Part shown: piece by piece, positions 25,957 through 34,719 of the stretch
How positions within the stretch are numbered: the stretch's first letter is position 1
Layout of the letters: every line of letters begins with the position of its first letter
NCBI RefSeq assembly: GCF_019443325.1
Contig: NZ_CP080383.1
Span: forward strand, 496,001 to 560,000
DNA from: Cryobacterium sp. PAMC25264
GTDB taxonomy: Bacteria; Actinomycetota; Actinomycetes; Actinomycetales; Microbacteriaceae
Direction of reading: 5' to 3'
DNA: 64,000 bases
Made by a program: the position numbers and the translations under genes
Notes under the pieces: model-generated
What the model was told of the DNA's origin: nothing
What the model saw: only the letters and a program-made list of their open reading frames with translations
Database searches by the model: none

Positions 25957-27336
25957 TCAGCGGATGTGCCGCGGCAGCCGGATTTCGACGGCCAGCCCGG
26001 CGCCGGTGTTGCGGAGTTGCACGGTGCCGTTGGCGCGTTCCACAATCGCGTGCACGATCGCCAGGCCCAACCCCGAGCCGCCCGAATGGCTGGATCGGGA
26101 GCTGTCGGGCCGGGAGAACCTGTCGAAGGCGAGTGGGATGAACTCGTCGGGCAGCCCTGGCCCCGTGTCGACAACCGTGATGAGGGCGCCGACGCCCGAC
26201 CGGCTGAGCGAGACGGTGACGCTGCCGTGGCCGGACATGGCGGTGACCGCATTGGAGATCAAATTGTCGAGGAGTTGGCCCATATTGGTGCTCGAGATGC
26301 CGTAGTACCCGACGGGGTCGTCACCGTCGATGCGGTAGACGACCTCGAGTTCGTGGCCCTCCCTTACGATCCGGGCGCGGTCGACCGACGCCGTGACCTC
26401 GCCGACAAGGCCGGGCCAGTCCGTTTCCGGCGGTGTCTGCTCGCTCTCGAGCTTGCTCAACTCGAGCAGATTGGTCGCCAGGCGGCTGAGCCGGCCAGCG
26501 GTGGCCGACGCATCCCGGATGTCGCGCTCGAGAGCCGGGGCGTCACCGGAATCCAGATGGGCCAGTTCGAGTTGCGCCTGGAGCACCGCGAGCGGGGTGC
26601 GCAGCTCGTGGCTCGCATCCGACACGATCTGTTTCTCACGGTCCACACCCCGCCGGAGCCGTTCGATGAAGTCGTTGAGGGTGCGCGCCAGCCTGCTCAC
26701 CTCGTCCTTGCCGGCCGGAACGCGCAACCGGGCCGACGATCCCGTGGCGCTCAAGCTCTCCGCCTCTTCGCGCAGCCGGGTCACCGGGCGCAGTGCCGCG
26801 CCGGTGAGCAGCCAGGAGGCCAACCCGAATCCGATGGTGAGAATCAGGGTGCCCAGGGTCAGCACCCCGGTGAGCTCGTCGAGCAGCAGCGTGGGCGCCT
26901 GCTGGCTGCGGGCGGCGATGACCAGCCAGTCGCCCGAGGGCACGGTGACCGTGGTCGCCGAGACCAGATAGGTGGCCGCTGGCGTGTTGACCGTCTGCGG
27001 GTCAGGACCCAAGTCGGACAGGGCGGTGATCTGCCGGTCGAGGCTGCGCGGTAGCGACGACTTGCGCACGACCCCGTCGGGATCGATGATCGCCAGCAAC
27101 TGGCCCTCGCTGGGGCTTTCGATGGCTTCGGTGGGATTGGCGGCGAGTTCGCCGATCAACGGCTCCGCGTCGTTGCGCAGCATGGTCTCGTTCGTCGCGG
27201 TGAGGATGGACTGCACCTCGAGGCGGAAAAAGAACGCGGCGGTACTGAACAGGACGGTGGCCACAAGCAGGCTGCCCACGGTGATGCGGGCCCGGATCGA
27301 CAGGGCGGGCAGCCAGATGCGGCGCAGCCGGTTCAC
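25957..27336 (-). CDS. Two-component sensor histidine kinase
   Basis: A 459-residue membrane kinase. Two membrane helices (about residues 15-37 and 165-190) flank an extracytoplasmic sensor of ~125 residues. Then come a HAMP domain, the dimerisation box VSDASHELRTPLAVL with the phosphorylated His, and the ATPase boxes DNLISNAV (N), VVDTGPGLP (G1) and GGSGLGLAIV (G2). It resembles the BaeS/CusS type. GTG 27336 is chosen because ATG 27372 would add a non-homologous segment overlapping the regulator gene. It follows the OmpR-type regulator by 13 bases, so the two form one unit. The signal is unknown. Confidence 0.92.
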   Translation of the reverse strand: MNRLRRIWLPALSIRARITVGSLLVATVLFSTAAFFFRLEVQSILTATNETMLRNDAEPLIGELAANPTEAIESPSEGQLLAIIDPDGVVRKSSLPRSLDRQITALSDLGPDPQTVNTPAATYLVSATTVTVPSGDWLVIAARSQQAPTLLLDELTGVLTLGTLILTIGFGLASWLLTGAALRPVTRLREEAESLSATGSSARLRVPAGKDEVSRLARTLNDFIERLRRGVDREKQIVSDASHELRTPLAVLQAQLELAHLDSGDAPALERDIRDASATAGRLSRLATNLLELSKLESEQTPPETDWPGLVGEVTASVDRARIVREGHELEVVYRIDGDDPVGYYGISSTNMGQLLDNLISNAVTAMSGHGSVTVSLSRSGVGALITVVDTGPGLPDEFIPLAFDRFSRPDSSRSSHSGGSGLGLAIVHAIVERANGTVQLRNTGAGLAVEIRLPRHIR

Positions 27337-27349
27337 CGGGCGCCCCGCC

Positions 27350-28024
27350 TCACTCGGCGAGCTCCACCGCATACCCCGCGCCGCGCACGGTGACGATGCG
27401 CACCCCGGCGGCCTCGGTGTCGATCTTGCGGCGGAGGTAGCTGATGTATTGGTCGACGATGTTCGGGTCGATGTGGCTCGTGCCGTTCCAGATCTCTTCG
27501 AGGATCGTGGTGCGGTCGACGGTGGTGCCGGCGCGGCTGCAGAGCAGGCGCAGCAGCGCGACCTCCTTGGGGCTCATCGAGACCGCCCGCCCGGCCACGG
27601 TGACCCGCAGGTCGCGCGAATCCAGCACCAGGTTGCCGATCTCCAGGGTGAGCGGGGCGCCCATCGAGCGCCTCCGCATCAGAGCGCGAACCCGGGCCGA
27701 AAGCTCAGCGAAAGCGAACGGCTTGGTGAGGTAGTCGTCGGCGCCGCTGTCGAGTCCGAAGACCCGGTCGTCCACGGTGTCCCGTGCGGTCAGCAGCAGT
27801 ACGGGCATGGTGCTGCCCGATTCACGGATGCGTCGGCAGATCTCGAAACCCGACATCTGGGGCAGCATCACGTCGATGGCGGCGAGGCTGAAGCCGTCTC
27901 CGGAGATGGCGATGAGTGCGTCGACGCCGTTGGACACCCGCGTGGTGTCGTAGCCCTCGGCCTGGAGCCCACGCTCGATCAGTGCGCCCATCTGGTCATC
28001 GTCTTCTACGACCAAGATCTTCAT
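27350..28024 (-). CDS. OmpR-family response regulator
   Basis: A 224-residue DNA-binding regulator paired with the adjacent histidine kinase. The receiver domain shows the acidic pair EDDD (residues 7-10), phospho-acceptor Asp51 in AAIDVMLPQMSG, the Thr in LLLTARD and Lys101 in YLTKPFAF. The C-terminal winged helix ends with the usual IRTVRGAGYAV-like stretch (VRIVTVRGAGYAVEL). Domain order and length are standard. No target can be inferred from the neighbourhood; autoregulation is common for such pairs. Confidence 0.94.
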   Translation of the reverse strand: MKILVVEDDDQMGALIERGLQAEGYDTTRVSNGVDALIAISGDGFSLAAIDVMLPQMSGFEICRRIRESGSTMPVLLLTARDTVDDRVFGLDSGADDYLTKPFAFAELSARVRALMRRRSMGAPLTLEIGNLVLDSRDLRVTVAGRAVSMSPKEVALLRLLCSRAGTTVDRTTILEEIWNGTSHIDPNIVDQYISYLRRKIDTEAAGVRIVTVRGAGYAVELAE

Positions 28025-28117
28025 GCCGTCACCCTTCGCTCGGTCAGGTTCTCATGCTGGCACGTTGCGGCACGGTTCGCTCGCGACCTGCCGCCTCTGA
28101 AGCTGGGAAGCCGCCGC

Positions 28118-28123
28118 TAGGCT
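28118..28123 (+). promoter_or_regulatory. -10 element of leaderless nitrilase-family gene
   Basis: TAGGCT six bases before ATG 28130, with no Shine-Dalgarno between them. Confidence 0.5.
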
Positions 28124-28129
28124 GACGGC

Positions 28130-28950
28130 ATGGTGGATGCGCTGTCGACGGACGAAATCGGAGTGGCCGTGGCGCAATTCGCGCCGGGCTCCGACCAGGG
28201 GGCCAACCTGGCGGCGATGCGCTCCCTCGCCCAGATCGCAGTCAACCGGGGTGCCCGGATCGTGGTCTTCCCGGAGTACTCGTCGTTCTTCGAGCCCCGG
28301 CTGGGCGATGCATCCGTCGTCGCCGCCGAATCCCTGACCGGCCCGTTCGTTGGGGAGCTCGGACGGCTCGCCGTCGAGCTCGGCGTGCATGTGGTGGCGG
28401 AATGCTGGAAACCACCGCTGACGCAGACCGGGTGCACAACACCCTCGTGGCGATCGACCCGGCCGGGAAGCTCGTGGCGAGCTACCGGAAGCTGCACCTC
28501 TACGACGCCTTCGGCTCCCGAGAGTCAGATCGGGTGCTCGCCGGGGTTATCGAGGAGCCGGAGACCTTCCAGGTGGCCGGCATCACCGTGGGGCTGCAGA
28601 CCTGTTATGACGTGAGATTCCCCGAGGTCACCCGGCGCCTCGTCGACGCCGGAGCCGACCTGGTGCTCGTGCCGGCCGAGTGGGTGCGTGGGCCGCTCAA
28701 GGAGCAGCACTGGCGCACCCTCGTGACCGCGCGGGCGCTGGAGAACACGATCTACCTGGCCGCCGCCGACCACGCCCCGCCCAGCGGTGTGGGCGCGAGC
28801 ATGGTGGTCGACCCGATGGGTGTCGAGCTTGTCACGATTGGTGAGACGACGGATGTGGCGGTCGCGTGGATCTCCCCATCCCGTCTAGCCGAGGTGCGCC
28901 GGCTCAACCCGGCTCTGGCCCTTCGCCGCTTCACAGTCGCCCCTCGCTGA
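28130..28950 (+). pseudogene. Carbon-nitrogen (nitrilase-family) hydrolase, apparent frameshift
   Basis: About 273 residues if one base is restored. The catalytic triad is recognisable: Glu in RIVVFPEYSSFF, Lys in YRKLHLYDAFG and Cys in GLQTCYDVRFPE. It is therefore an omega-amidase or deaminated-glutathione-amidase-like member of the superfamily. The frame changes at about 28397-28402. The first part runs to HVVAE and the second resumes at GMLETTADADRVHNTL; adding a G to GCGGAATG rejoins them. Leaderless start behind TAGGCT. The stop is followed by a 54-55 bp repeat array. Confidence 0.82.
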
Positions 28951-28988
28951 CCCGCGAGTCCGCGGCGCCCCGTCCCGCGGCGCCCGTC

Positions 28989-29225
28989 GGTCGAGCCCGT
29001 CGAGACCCCGCACCCCTGTCCGCGGTCCGCGCCCACTTCGCCGGTCGAGCCCGTCGAGACCTCCGTCACCCTGTCTGCGGTCCCGTCCATCGCGCCGCTC
29101 GAGCCCGTCGAGACCTCCGTCACCGTGTCTGCGGTCCGCGCCCATCGCGCCGCTCGAGCCCGTCGAGCCCTCCGTCACCCTGTCTGCGGTCCGCGTCCAT
29201 CGCGCTGGTCGAGCCTGTCGAGACC
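28989..29225. repeat. Array of five 54-55 bp repeats with a GGTCGAGCC(C/T)GTCGAGACC core
   Basis: Cores begin at 28989, 29043, 29097, 29152 and 29207. Between cores the spacer (CTCCGTCACCCTGTCTGCGG and following) is also conserved, so this is a true tandem array. The core is an imperfect palindrome (TCGAGCC-GTCGA). The array fills the space between two converging genes (28950 and 29238). Two further copies of the core occur at 44703 and 44761. Confidence 0.85.
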
Positions 29226-29237
29226 CCGTGTCGGCTG

Positions 29238-31325
29238 TCAGCGTCGGTGTCGGTCGGGTGTTTTGCTGGGCATGTCGATGAGGGTTTGTCCGGGGTCGAT
29301 GGTGGCGGGTGGGCGGAGCCAGTAGCGGCCCTGGTTTTCGAAGATTTGCCAGCCTTGGTTGTGCAGGAGGCGGTGGTGCGGGTTGCAGAGCAGGATGCCG
29401 TGGCGGATGTCGGTGGTGCCGTGGTCGCGGAGCCAGTGGTCGATGTGGTGGGTTTCGGTGAAGGCGGGTGGTTTGTCGCAGTCGCCCCAGCGGCAGCCGC
29501 CGTCGCGGGCGGCGAGGGCGATGCGTTGGGCGGGGGTGAAGAGGCGCTCGTCTCGGCCGAGGTTGAGGGGTTGGTTGTCGGTGGTGAAGGTGATGGGCAG
29601 GGTGCCGCTGTCGCAGATGAGCCGGTCGAGGGTGGGTTGGGACAGGGGTGCGGGGTTGCCCTCGAGGTAGCCGTGCGCGGTGAGGTCTGGGGCCGGCGCG
29701 AGGATCTCGTCCAGATCCCGCAGGAGGAGAAGTCCCGACCCCGGCGGGATCACCCGGTCAGGACGGGCCGGGCCGTCGACGTGGGACGTCGGGCCCGGCG
29801 GGATAAGCGGGTCGGGCCGCGCTGGGCCGTTGAGGTGGGGTGCCGGGGTCGGTGATGGTGCGGTAGAGAAGGTCCACGTGGGTGTTGAGGTGCCGGAGGG
29901 GGTATCCGTCCCGGTGAAGGCTGAACTCCCCGCGGGGGCAGTGGTTCCGCTGTCGGAAGGGGTGCCGGTGCGGCCGGGGTTCTCGGTGGCGGCAGGATTC
30001 GCGGTGCTGGCGGGGTTCCCGGTAGTGGCAGGAGTGCCGGTGCCGGGGGTAGGCGGCGTCGGGGTGGGTGCCGTGCCGGGGGTGGTCTGGTGGGTGATGA
30101 TGCGGATAGAGGGTTGGCGGCCGCCGAGGATGCGGTGGGGGTTGATCTCGGTGCCGGCTTTGAGGAGAGCGAGGAAACTGTCCGCGGCGATCTGTTCGGT
30201 GCTGCGCGGGTCATCGCGCACACTCTGGGCCCACTTCGCGCGGGCCGGGTCAACGAAGCGCACCCCGCCGCGGCGGGGACTGGTGAGGCTGTCGTAGGTG
30301 GAGAGGATGAACGCGCCCTGCTCGGGCGGGAACACCCCGTGCAGGTGCACCTGGCCGGACGGGTTCGTCCACACGCGCAAGGAGCGATCGTCCCACGCTT
30401 TGTGTTCTCGCACGATGATGCCCGCCGCGTCGAGGGAGTCCCGGGTGCGGCGGGCCCGCTTGAGCAACTGGTCCACGTTCAGGGTGCGGGCATCCTGGAG
30501 CAACTCGTCCACGGCGGTCGCGAGCACCGGCCCCGTCACGACGGTGTCGATGTCACCAAGCCCGGTCCGGATCGCGTGCGCGGCAGCCACGGACAGGGCG
30601 CCGCAGGTCACGGCCTCGGAGATCTTGTGGTGCCACGGCAACAACGCCGAATCAATCACCGCGCCACCCACGCCGCTGACCCCATCGATCCCGCCCACCC
30701 CATCCCGGCCATCAACGCCGTCGAGGCCGGTGAGTTCCGTGTCGCCGCCTGAGCCGTCCGCGACATCAGCACCATCCGTGTTGTCGAGCCCGTCACAGAG
30801 CCGGCGGGCGGCCTCGTCTTCGGCGGCAGCCTGCGCGGCGGCGGCGGCTTCGTTGTCGGCGAGCATCCGGCCCACGTCCACCAACCGGCGCGCTTCGGCC
30901 TTGGTCGACCCGGTCAGCTTCTGGATCAAACCATCCGGATCCACATACCCCTGCTGCCGCGCCAACCCGGACTGACCCAACTCCGGCCGAGACCGGTGCG
31001 CGATGGTCTTCGCCACCCACACCTGCCGGGTGCCCACCGTCTCCACAAGCCGCGCAATATCGCGCTGGCACGCGAGAGCACCCGCATCGGACAGGGCGTC
31101 GTAATCGGCACTACACGAACCCCAACGGGCGACCGCGGCGACCACATCGGCCAACGATCCCGCCGGGCCCGCCCGGCGGACCTCGGCCAGAACCGGCACC
31201 ACAGAAACCGCCGGCACCACAGCGCGTTCCGCCACCCCAACCCGCGCCGGCGGCACCGTGACGGACCCCGGACGGGCCGGCTCCGGGACGGTATCGGGGG
31301 CGAAGATTGCTGCGAGGCTGGACAT
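29238..31325 (-). CDS. DUF222 / HNH endonuclease-domain protein
   Basis: A 695-residue protein with an N-terminal DUF222 (about 50-380) and a C-terminal HNH nuclease domain: CRWGDCDKPPAFTETHHIDH, then ILLCNPHHRLLHNQGW. This is the actinobacterial '13E12-like' family, present in many divergent copies per genome and of unknown role. Two low-complexity insertions interrupt it: a Gly/Asp/Val-rich stretch near residues 190-225 and a Thr/Pro/Gly-rich stretch of ~110 residues just before the nuclease domain. Length is well above the common ~450-500, because of these inserts. No phage or transposon genes flank it. Confidence 0.88.
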   Translation of the reverse strand: MSSLAAIFAPDTVPEPARPGSVTVPPARVGVAERAVVPAVSVVPVLAEVRRAGPAGSLADVVAAVARWGSCSADYDALSDAGALACQRDIARLVETVGTRQVWVAKTIAHRSRPELGQSGLARQQGYVDPDGLIQKLTGSTKAEARRLVDVGRMLADNEAAAAAQAAAEDEAARRLCDGLDNTDGADVADGSGGDTELTGLDGVDGRDGVGGIDGVSGVGGAVIDSALLPWHHKISEAVTCGALSVAAAHAIRTGLGDIDTVVTGPVLATAVDELLQDARTLNVDQLLKRARRTRDSLDAAGIIVREHKAWDDRSLRVWTNPSGQVHLHGVFPPEQGAFILSTYDSLTSPRRGGVRFVDPARAKWAQSVRDDPRSTEQIAADSFLALLKAGTEINPHRILGGRQPSIRIITHQTTPGTAPTPTPPTPGTGTPATTGNPASTANPAATENPGRTGTPSDSGTTAPAGSSAFTGTDTPSGTSTPTWTFSTAPSPTPAPHLNGPARPDPLIPPGPTSHVDGPARPDRVIPPGSGLLLLRDLDEILAPAPDLTAHGYLEGNPAPLSQPTLDRLICDSGTLPITFTTDNQPLNLGRDERLFTPAQRIALAARDGGCRWGDCDKPPAFTETHHIDHWLRDHGTTDIRHGILLCNPHHRLLHNQGWQIFENQGRYWLRPPATIDPGQTLIDMPSKTPDRHRR

Positions 31326-31441
31326 GCAGTGAGAGTAGCCCGATCTCGCAGCTTTGTGTGCCCCAAAAACAAGGTTGTGGAGAACTTTTTAGGCTATCCG
31401 GAACGCTCCTCGAGCAGCATCGCGAAGTGGGCCAGCAGAAG

Positions 31442-31828
31442 TTATTCCGGAGCGGCTACCGAGGACTTCGGCAGCGCCGTCGCAGGCTTCACCGCGAAGG
31501 ACACGTCGATTCCCCCGGAACGCCCGGAGGCCACGCACCGTTCCTCGCTGGTGGCGACGAGCCCCTGGGAGCTGTTCGCCGAACGGGTGAGTTGCGCGAT
31601 CCAATCGGGGTTGATGCTCGGGGTGTGTCCGCCGGTGAACTTGAAGTACAACGGGATCGCCGGATTCATCCACGCCGAACTGCGCCCGTCGCCCACTTCA
31701 ATGGCGTTTCGCCAGGAGAACAGGAAACTCTCGCCTCGGCGCAGCTTCTGCACGATCACGATCTGCAGGTGCGTCAGGATTCGGTCGTCGAATTCCACAA
31801 CGACCCGGTCATAAGACAGCGTGCCCAT
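31442..31828 (-). CDS. DUF7882-like small protein
   Basis: A 128-residue protein starting MGTLSYDRVVVEFDDRILTH, with HLQIVIVQKLRRGESFLFSW and GRSSAWMNPAIPLYFKF. This pattern recurs in Microbacteriaceae proteins now grouped as DUF7882 and often mis-annotated as ATP-dependent DNA ligase; no ligase motif is present. The C-terminal third is Ser/Ala-rich and poorly conserved. Function unknown. The local base composition is slightly lower in GC than its neighbours. Confidence 0.7.
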   Translation of the reverse strand: MGTLSYDRVVVEFDDRILTHLQIVIVQKLRRGESFLFSWRNAIEVGDGRSSAWMNPAIPLYFKFTGGHTPSINPDWIAQLTRSANSSQGLVATSEERCVASGRSGGIDVSFAVKPATALPKSSVAAPE

Positions 31829-31977
31829 GAGTTTTCACTCTCACTTCCAGTTGGCTACGCGTGGAGCCGGAAACGGGTGCAAGTGAGGGTGGAGCACTAA
31901 CAGAAGAACCGGAGTAATCTTCAACTCTCCTCGGTGTTCTGGGAAAGAGCAAGCGGTTCCGGCAACTCAGTGTGCGG

Positions 31978-32673
31978 TCAGGATCGCCCGGCGGGAAGGG
32001 TGAGTCCTCGCACCAGGAGCTCTATCTCCGCCCTCAGTGTGCCGGGGAGATCGGCCGCGATCTCACGACCGAGTCCGGTGCGAATGATCTCCATGTGCAG
32101 GGCCGAGAAGATGCTTCGCGCGGCCAGCGTCACGTCTACTTCGGGGCGAAGCCGGAGTTCCGCGTCAGGCTGTGCGAGGTGGCCGAGAACGGTGGCGATC
32201 GATGCCTCCAGGAGTTCGATCAGGCGCAGCGCTTCCGCGCGGAAGGCGCCATCCGGATCACCGAAGAGAATCTCGCGCTGGTAGACGGCGAGGTTCTCCC
32301 GGTGCTGGAGGCCCGAATCGAGAAGGGGGCCGAGCAGTCGCATGATCTGGTCGGAAATGTCGCCGTCGGCTTCGGCGGTCGACACGCCCCGGGCTATGCC
32401 GTCGCGCAGTGTTGTGTTGTAGACCATGGTGAGCAGTTCCGGCTTCGACGTGGCGTAGCGGAAGAGGGTTCCGATGGCGACGTCGGCCTCATCGGCGACG
32501 TCCTGTGTGGTCACGGCCGAATAGCCGCGCTCGGCGAACAGCTTCGCCGCTGCGGCGTGGATGCGCGCCCTCTTGTCGTGCTTGCTGCGCTCACGGCGAC
32601 CCGCCGGTCGGGGCTGAATGGGCGAGGAAGTCCGGTCGGTGCTGACTTTCGGCGTGGTGGTCATCCGGATCAT
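31978..32673 (-). CDS. TetR/AcrR-family transcriptional regulator
   Basis: A 231-residue repressor-type protein. After a basic 30-residue lead, the helix-turn-helix is clear: HAAAAKLFAERGYSAVTTQD and VADEADVAIGTLFRYATSKP. The C-terminal ligand and dimerisation domain is family-typical but not assignable to a ligand. ATG 32673 is used; ATG 32664 is equally possible. It is divergent from an SDR gene, and a 17-bp palindrome sits between them near the SDR start, so the SDR gene is the probable target. Confidence 0.88.
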   Translation of the reverse strand: MIRMTTTPKVSTDRTSSPIQPRPAGRRERSKHDKRARIHAAAAKLFAERGYSAVTTQDVADEADVAIGTLFRYATSKPELLTMVYNTTLRDGIARGVSTAEADGDISDQIMRLLGPLLDSGLQHRENLAVYQREILFGDPDGAFRAEALRLIELLEASIATVLGHLAQPDAELRLRPEVDVTLAARSIFSALHMEIIRTGLGREIAADLPGTLRAEIELLVRGLTLPAGRS

Positions 32674-32765
32674 TATCCCGCCTGCGTACCTGCTACCTGG
32701 GTCCCTCTGCTCGTGCAGCGAAACCGGACCGGATTTCCACCATAGCGGAGTACGCTCAGTTTTGA

Positions 32766-32782
32766 GTGAACTATTAGTTCAC
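32766..32782. promoter_or_regulatory. 17-bp palindromic operator of the TetR regulator
   Basis: GTGAACTA-T-TAGTTCAC has perfect 8-bp arms around one central base. It lies 28 bases before the SDR ATG and 93 bases from the TetR start, the usual place for a TetR operator overlapping the target promoter. Confidence 0.65.
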
Positions 32783-32809
32783 GTTGAATTCGTTCGAAGG
32801 ACGGAAATC

Positions 32810-33553
32810 ATGGGTCGGGTAGAAAACAAGGTTGTTCTCATCAGCGGTGGCGCGAGGGGCATGGGCGCCGCGCACGCGCGGTTGCTGTTATCGGAGGGCG
32901 CGAAAGTGGTGCTCGGCGACCTGCTGGATGACGAGGGAGCTGCGCTGGCCGCCGAGCTGGGTGAGTCTGCGAGCTACACACATCTCGACGTGACCAAGTC
33001 GGAAGACTGGGCGACCGCCGTGGCTCACGCCGTGGACAAGTTCGGGGGACTGGACGTCCTGGTGAACAACGCCGGCATCGCCAACGGCGCTCCGATCACG
33101 GAGTTCCCGGTGAACGTGTGGAACAAGACCCTGGAGATCAACCTCACCGGCACCTTCCTGGGCATCCAGGCCGCGGTGCCCGAGTTGGCCAAGAGCGCCA
33201 GGGGGCCGTCGATCATCAACGTGTCCTCGGTCGAGGGCCTGCGCGGCAGCGCCGGACTGCACGCCTACGTGGCCTCCAAGTTCGGGGTGCGTGGACTGAC
33301 CAAATCCGTGGCTCTGGATGTGGCAGCCATGGGAATCCGGGTGAATTCGATCCACCCGGGCTTCATCGTCACACCGATGACGCAGAACCTCTATCACCAC
33401 ATGCTGCAGATTCCGCTCGGACGCAGCGCCCAGCCCTCCGAGGTGTCGCAATTGGTGCTGTACCTGGCCAGCGACGATTCCAGCTACTCAACGGGCTCGG
33501 AGTTCGTGGTCGACGGCGGCCTCACCGCCGGCATACCGGTCAACAAGAGCTGA
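32810..33553 (+). CDS. Short-chain dehydrogenase/reductase (SDR)
   Basis: A 247-residue classical SDR. The cofactor motif is ISGGARGMGAAHARL, the structural motif VNNAGIAN, and the catalytic residues are Ser in INVSSVEGLRG and YVASK (Tyr-x3-Lys). The GGARGMG pattern with DL after beta-2 is compatible with NAD(H)-preferring 3-alpha/20-beta-hydroxysteroid-dehydrogenase-like members. The substrate is not determinable. ATG 32810 has GAAGGA nine bases upstream. The divergent TetR gene and the palindrome suggest substrate-inducible expression. Its 3' end overlaps the converging hydrolase gene by 66 bases. Confidence 0.9.
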   Translation: MGRVENKVVLISGGARGMGAAHARLLLSEGAKVVLGDLLDDEGAALAAELGESASYTHLDVTKSEDWATAVAHAVDKFGGLDVLVNNAGIANGAPITEFPVNVWNKTLEINLTGTFLGIQAAVPELAKSARGPSIINVSSVEGLRGSAGLHAYVASKFGVRGLTKSVALDVAAMGIRVNSIHPGFIVTPMTQNLYHHMLQIPLGRSAQPSEVSQLVLYLASDDSSYSTGSEFVVDGGLTAGIPVNKS

Positions 33554-34534
33554 GTCCTGCCCTGCTCGCGGCAGCACCGCGAGCAGGGTGTCGAACGGGC
33601 GCTCCACGTGGGCGAAATGCCCGGTGCCGTCGAGCACCGTCACGTCGAGATCGGTGATGACCGCGGCCATCCTGTCGTCGTCGAGAGCACTGACGAAGAC
33701 ATCCCGGTCGCCGTGAACAGAGCGCACCGGGCAGGTGATGCCCGCCCACGCGCCGGCGGCGTCGTACCGGCCGGCCCGGTCAGCGGCCAACGCGAACGAG
33801 CGAGGCCGGGCCTCGGCACCGAGCGCCGCGACGACGCTCACATCGATCTCGGACACCCGGCTGAACAGTGGGGTGACGAGCTGGCGCAGCAGGCCCAGCC
33901 GGTGCAAGGTGCGTACGAGTCCCGTGCCCGCCTGGCCGAGGCCGCTCAGCACCCGCATGACGCCGAGCAGCATGGTGAAGCCGGGCAGCACCGAGAATCG
34001 GGTGAGCGGATGCTGCACGCTCTCAATCACACTGAAAGTGGTCGCCGACACCAGGCCGACGAAGCGCGTGCGCCGGGGCTCGCTGCACGCGAGTTCCAGC
34101 GCCACGACGCCGCCGAGGGAGTGCCCGAGGACCTGCCAGTGCTGGTAGCCCAGGGCCAGGGCGATCTCGGCCACGGCGGCCGCGAGGGACTCGATCGTCT
34201 CGGCGGATTCATCGGCGGCCAACGGGGTGTCACCCCAGCCGGGCAGGTCGGGAATGATGAGGTCGGTCAGTGGGGCAGCCCCTGCCCGGTCGGCCGCGGC
34301 GATCAACGGGGTCCAGGTGCTCCACGATCCAGCCGCACCGTGAAGCAAGATCGTGGCACCGCGCCCACCGGTCGCGGGCCCGGTGCGCCGGCCGTGCCGC
34401 ACGGTGACCGCACCGAGCGCAGTGTCGATCCGGCTGGTGATGAGGCCGAGCCGCAGCTCATCCGTCGTCAACGGGAACGGGGCGTAACGCGGGTCGGAGC
34501 CGGGTGCGCTCGCGGCTCCGGGGGTGGTGGTCAT
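33488..34534 (-). CDS. Alpha/beta hydrolase
   Basis: A 348-residue serine hydrolase. The oxyanion region TILLHGAAGSWSTW, nucleophile elbow LGHSLGGVVAL, acid VHGDRDVFV and His GTGHFAHVERP are all in place. The family covers esterases, C-C hydrolases and haloperoxidase-like enzymes; nothing narrows the substrate. ATG 34534 is chosen as it begins the conserved part (an upstream in-frame ATG at 34696 would add an Arg/Pro-rich segment). The C-terminal ~20 residues are encoded antiparallel to the end of the SDR gene. It is divergent from the old yellow enzyme gene. Confidence 0.85.
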   Translation of the reverse strand: MTTTPGAASAPGSDPRYAPFPLTTDELRLGLITSRIDTALGAVTVRHGRRTGPATGGRGATILLHGAAGSWSTWTPLIAAADRAGAAPLTDLIIPDLPGWGDTPLAADESAETIESLAAAVAEIALALGYQHWQVLGHSLGGVVALELACSEPRRTRFVGLVSATTFSVIESVQHPLTRFSVLPGFTMLLGVMRVLSGLGQAGTGLVRTLHRLGLLRQLVTPLFSRVSEIDVSVVAALGAEARPRSFALAADRAGRYDAAGAWAGITCPVRSVHGDRDVFVSALDDDRMAAVITDLDVTVLDGTGHFAHVERPFDTLLAVLPRAGQDSALVDRYAGGEAAVDHELRAR

Positions 34535-34719
34535 GTCAGGGGTTCGTCGCCGACGAGCCTCCGGATTGGCCGTACCGGAGGCTGGGCACCAGCTGTGCAC
34601 GTCGCCGAGGCGGAATAGCCCGCGCTCTTGCGCTGTTGAGTCCTCGGGACGCATGAGCGGCCGCGCCAAATTAGTGGCGGGTCGTGGCGTTCGCACCGAA
34701 CAGATATAAGGAGCACTAC

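Noticed and set aside
28402..28950. Separate short amidase gene
   Set aside because: It lacks the catalytic Glu region, which is found in the preceding frame; one gene split by a frameshift.
28989..29225. CRISPR array
   Set aside because: Spacer parts are conserved along with the cores, repeats are degenerate, and no cas genes are in the window.
28866..29855. Plus-strand open frame across the 54-55 bp repeats and into the HNH gene
   Set aside because: It encodes repeated Arg/Ala/Pro-rich sequence from the repeat array and antisense HNH sequence; no family similarity or start signal.
29238..31325. Homing endonuclease or group I intron
   Set aside because: DUF222/HNH domain order fits the free-standing actinobacterial family; no intron structure or interrupted host gene is visible.
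31442..31828. ATP-dependent DNA ligase
   Set aside because: A name often attached to this small family, but no nucleotidyl-lysine motif is present and it is far too short.
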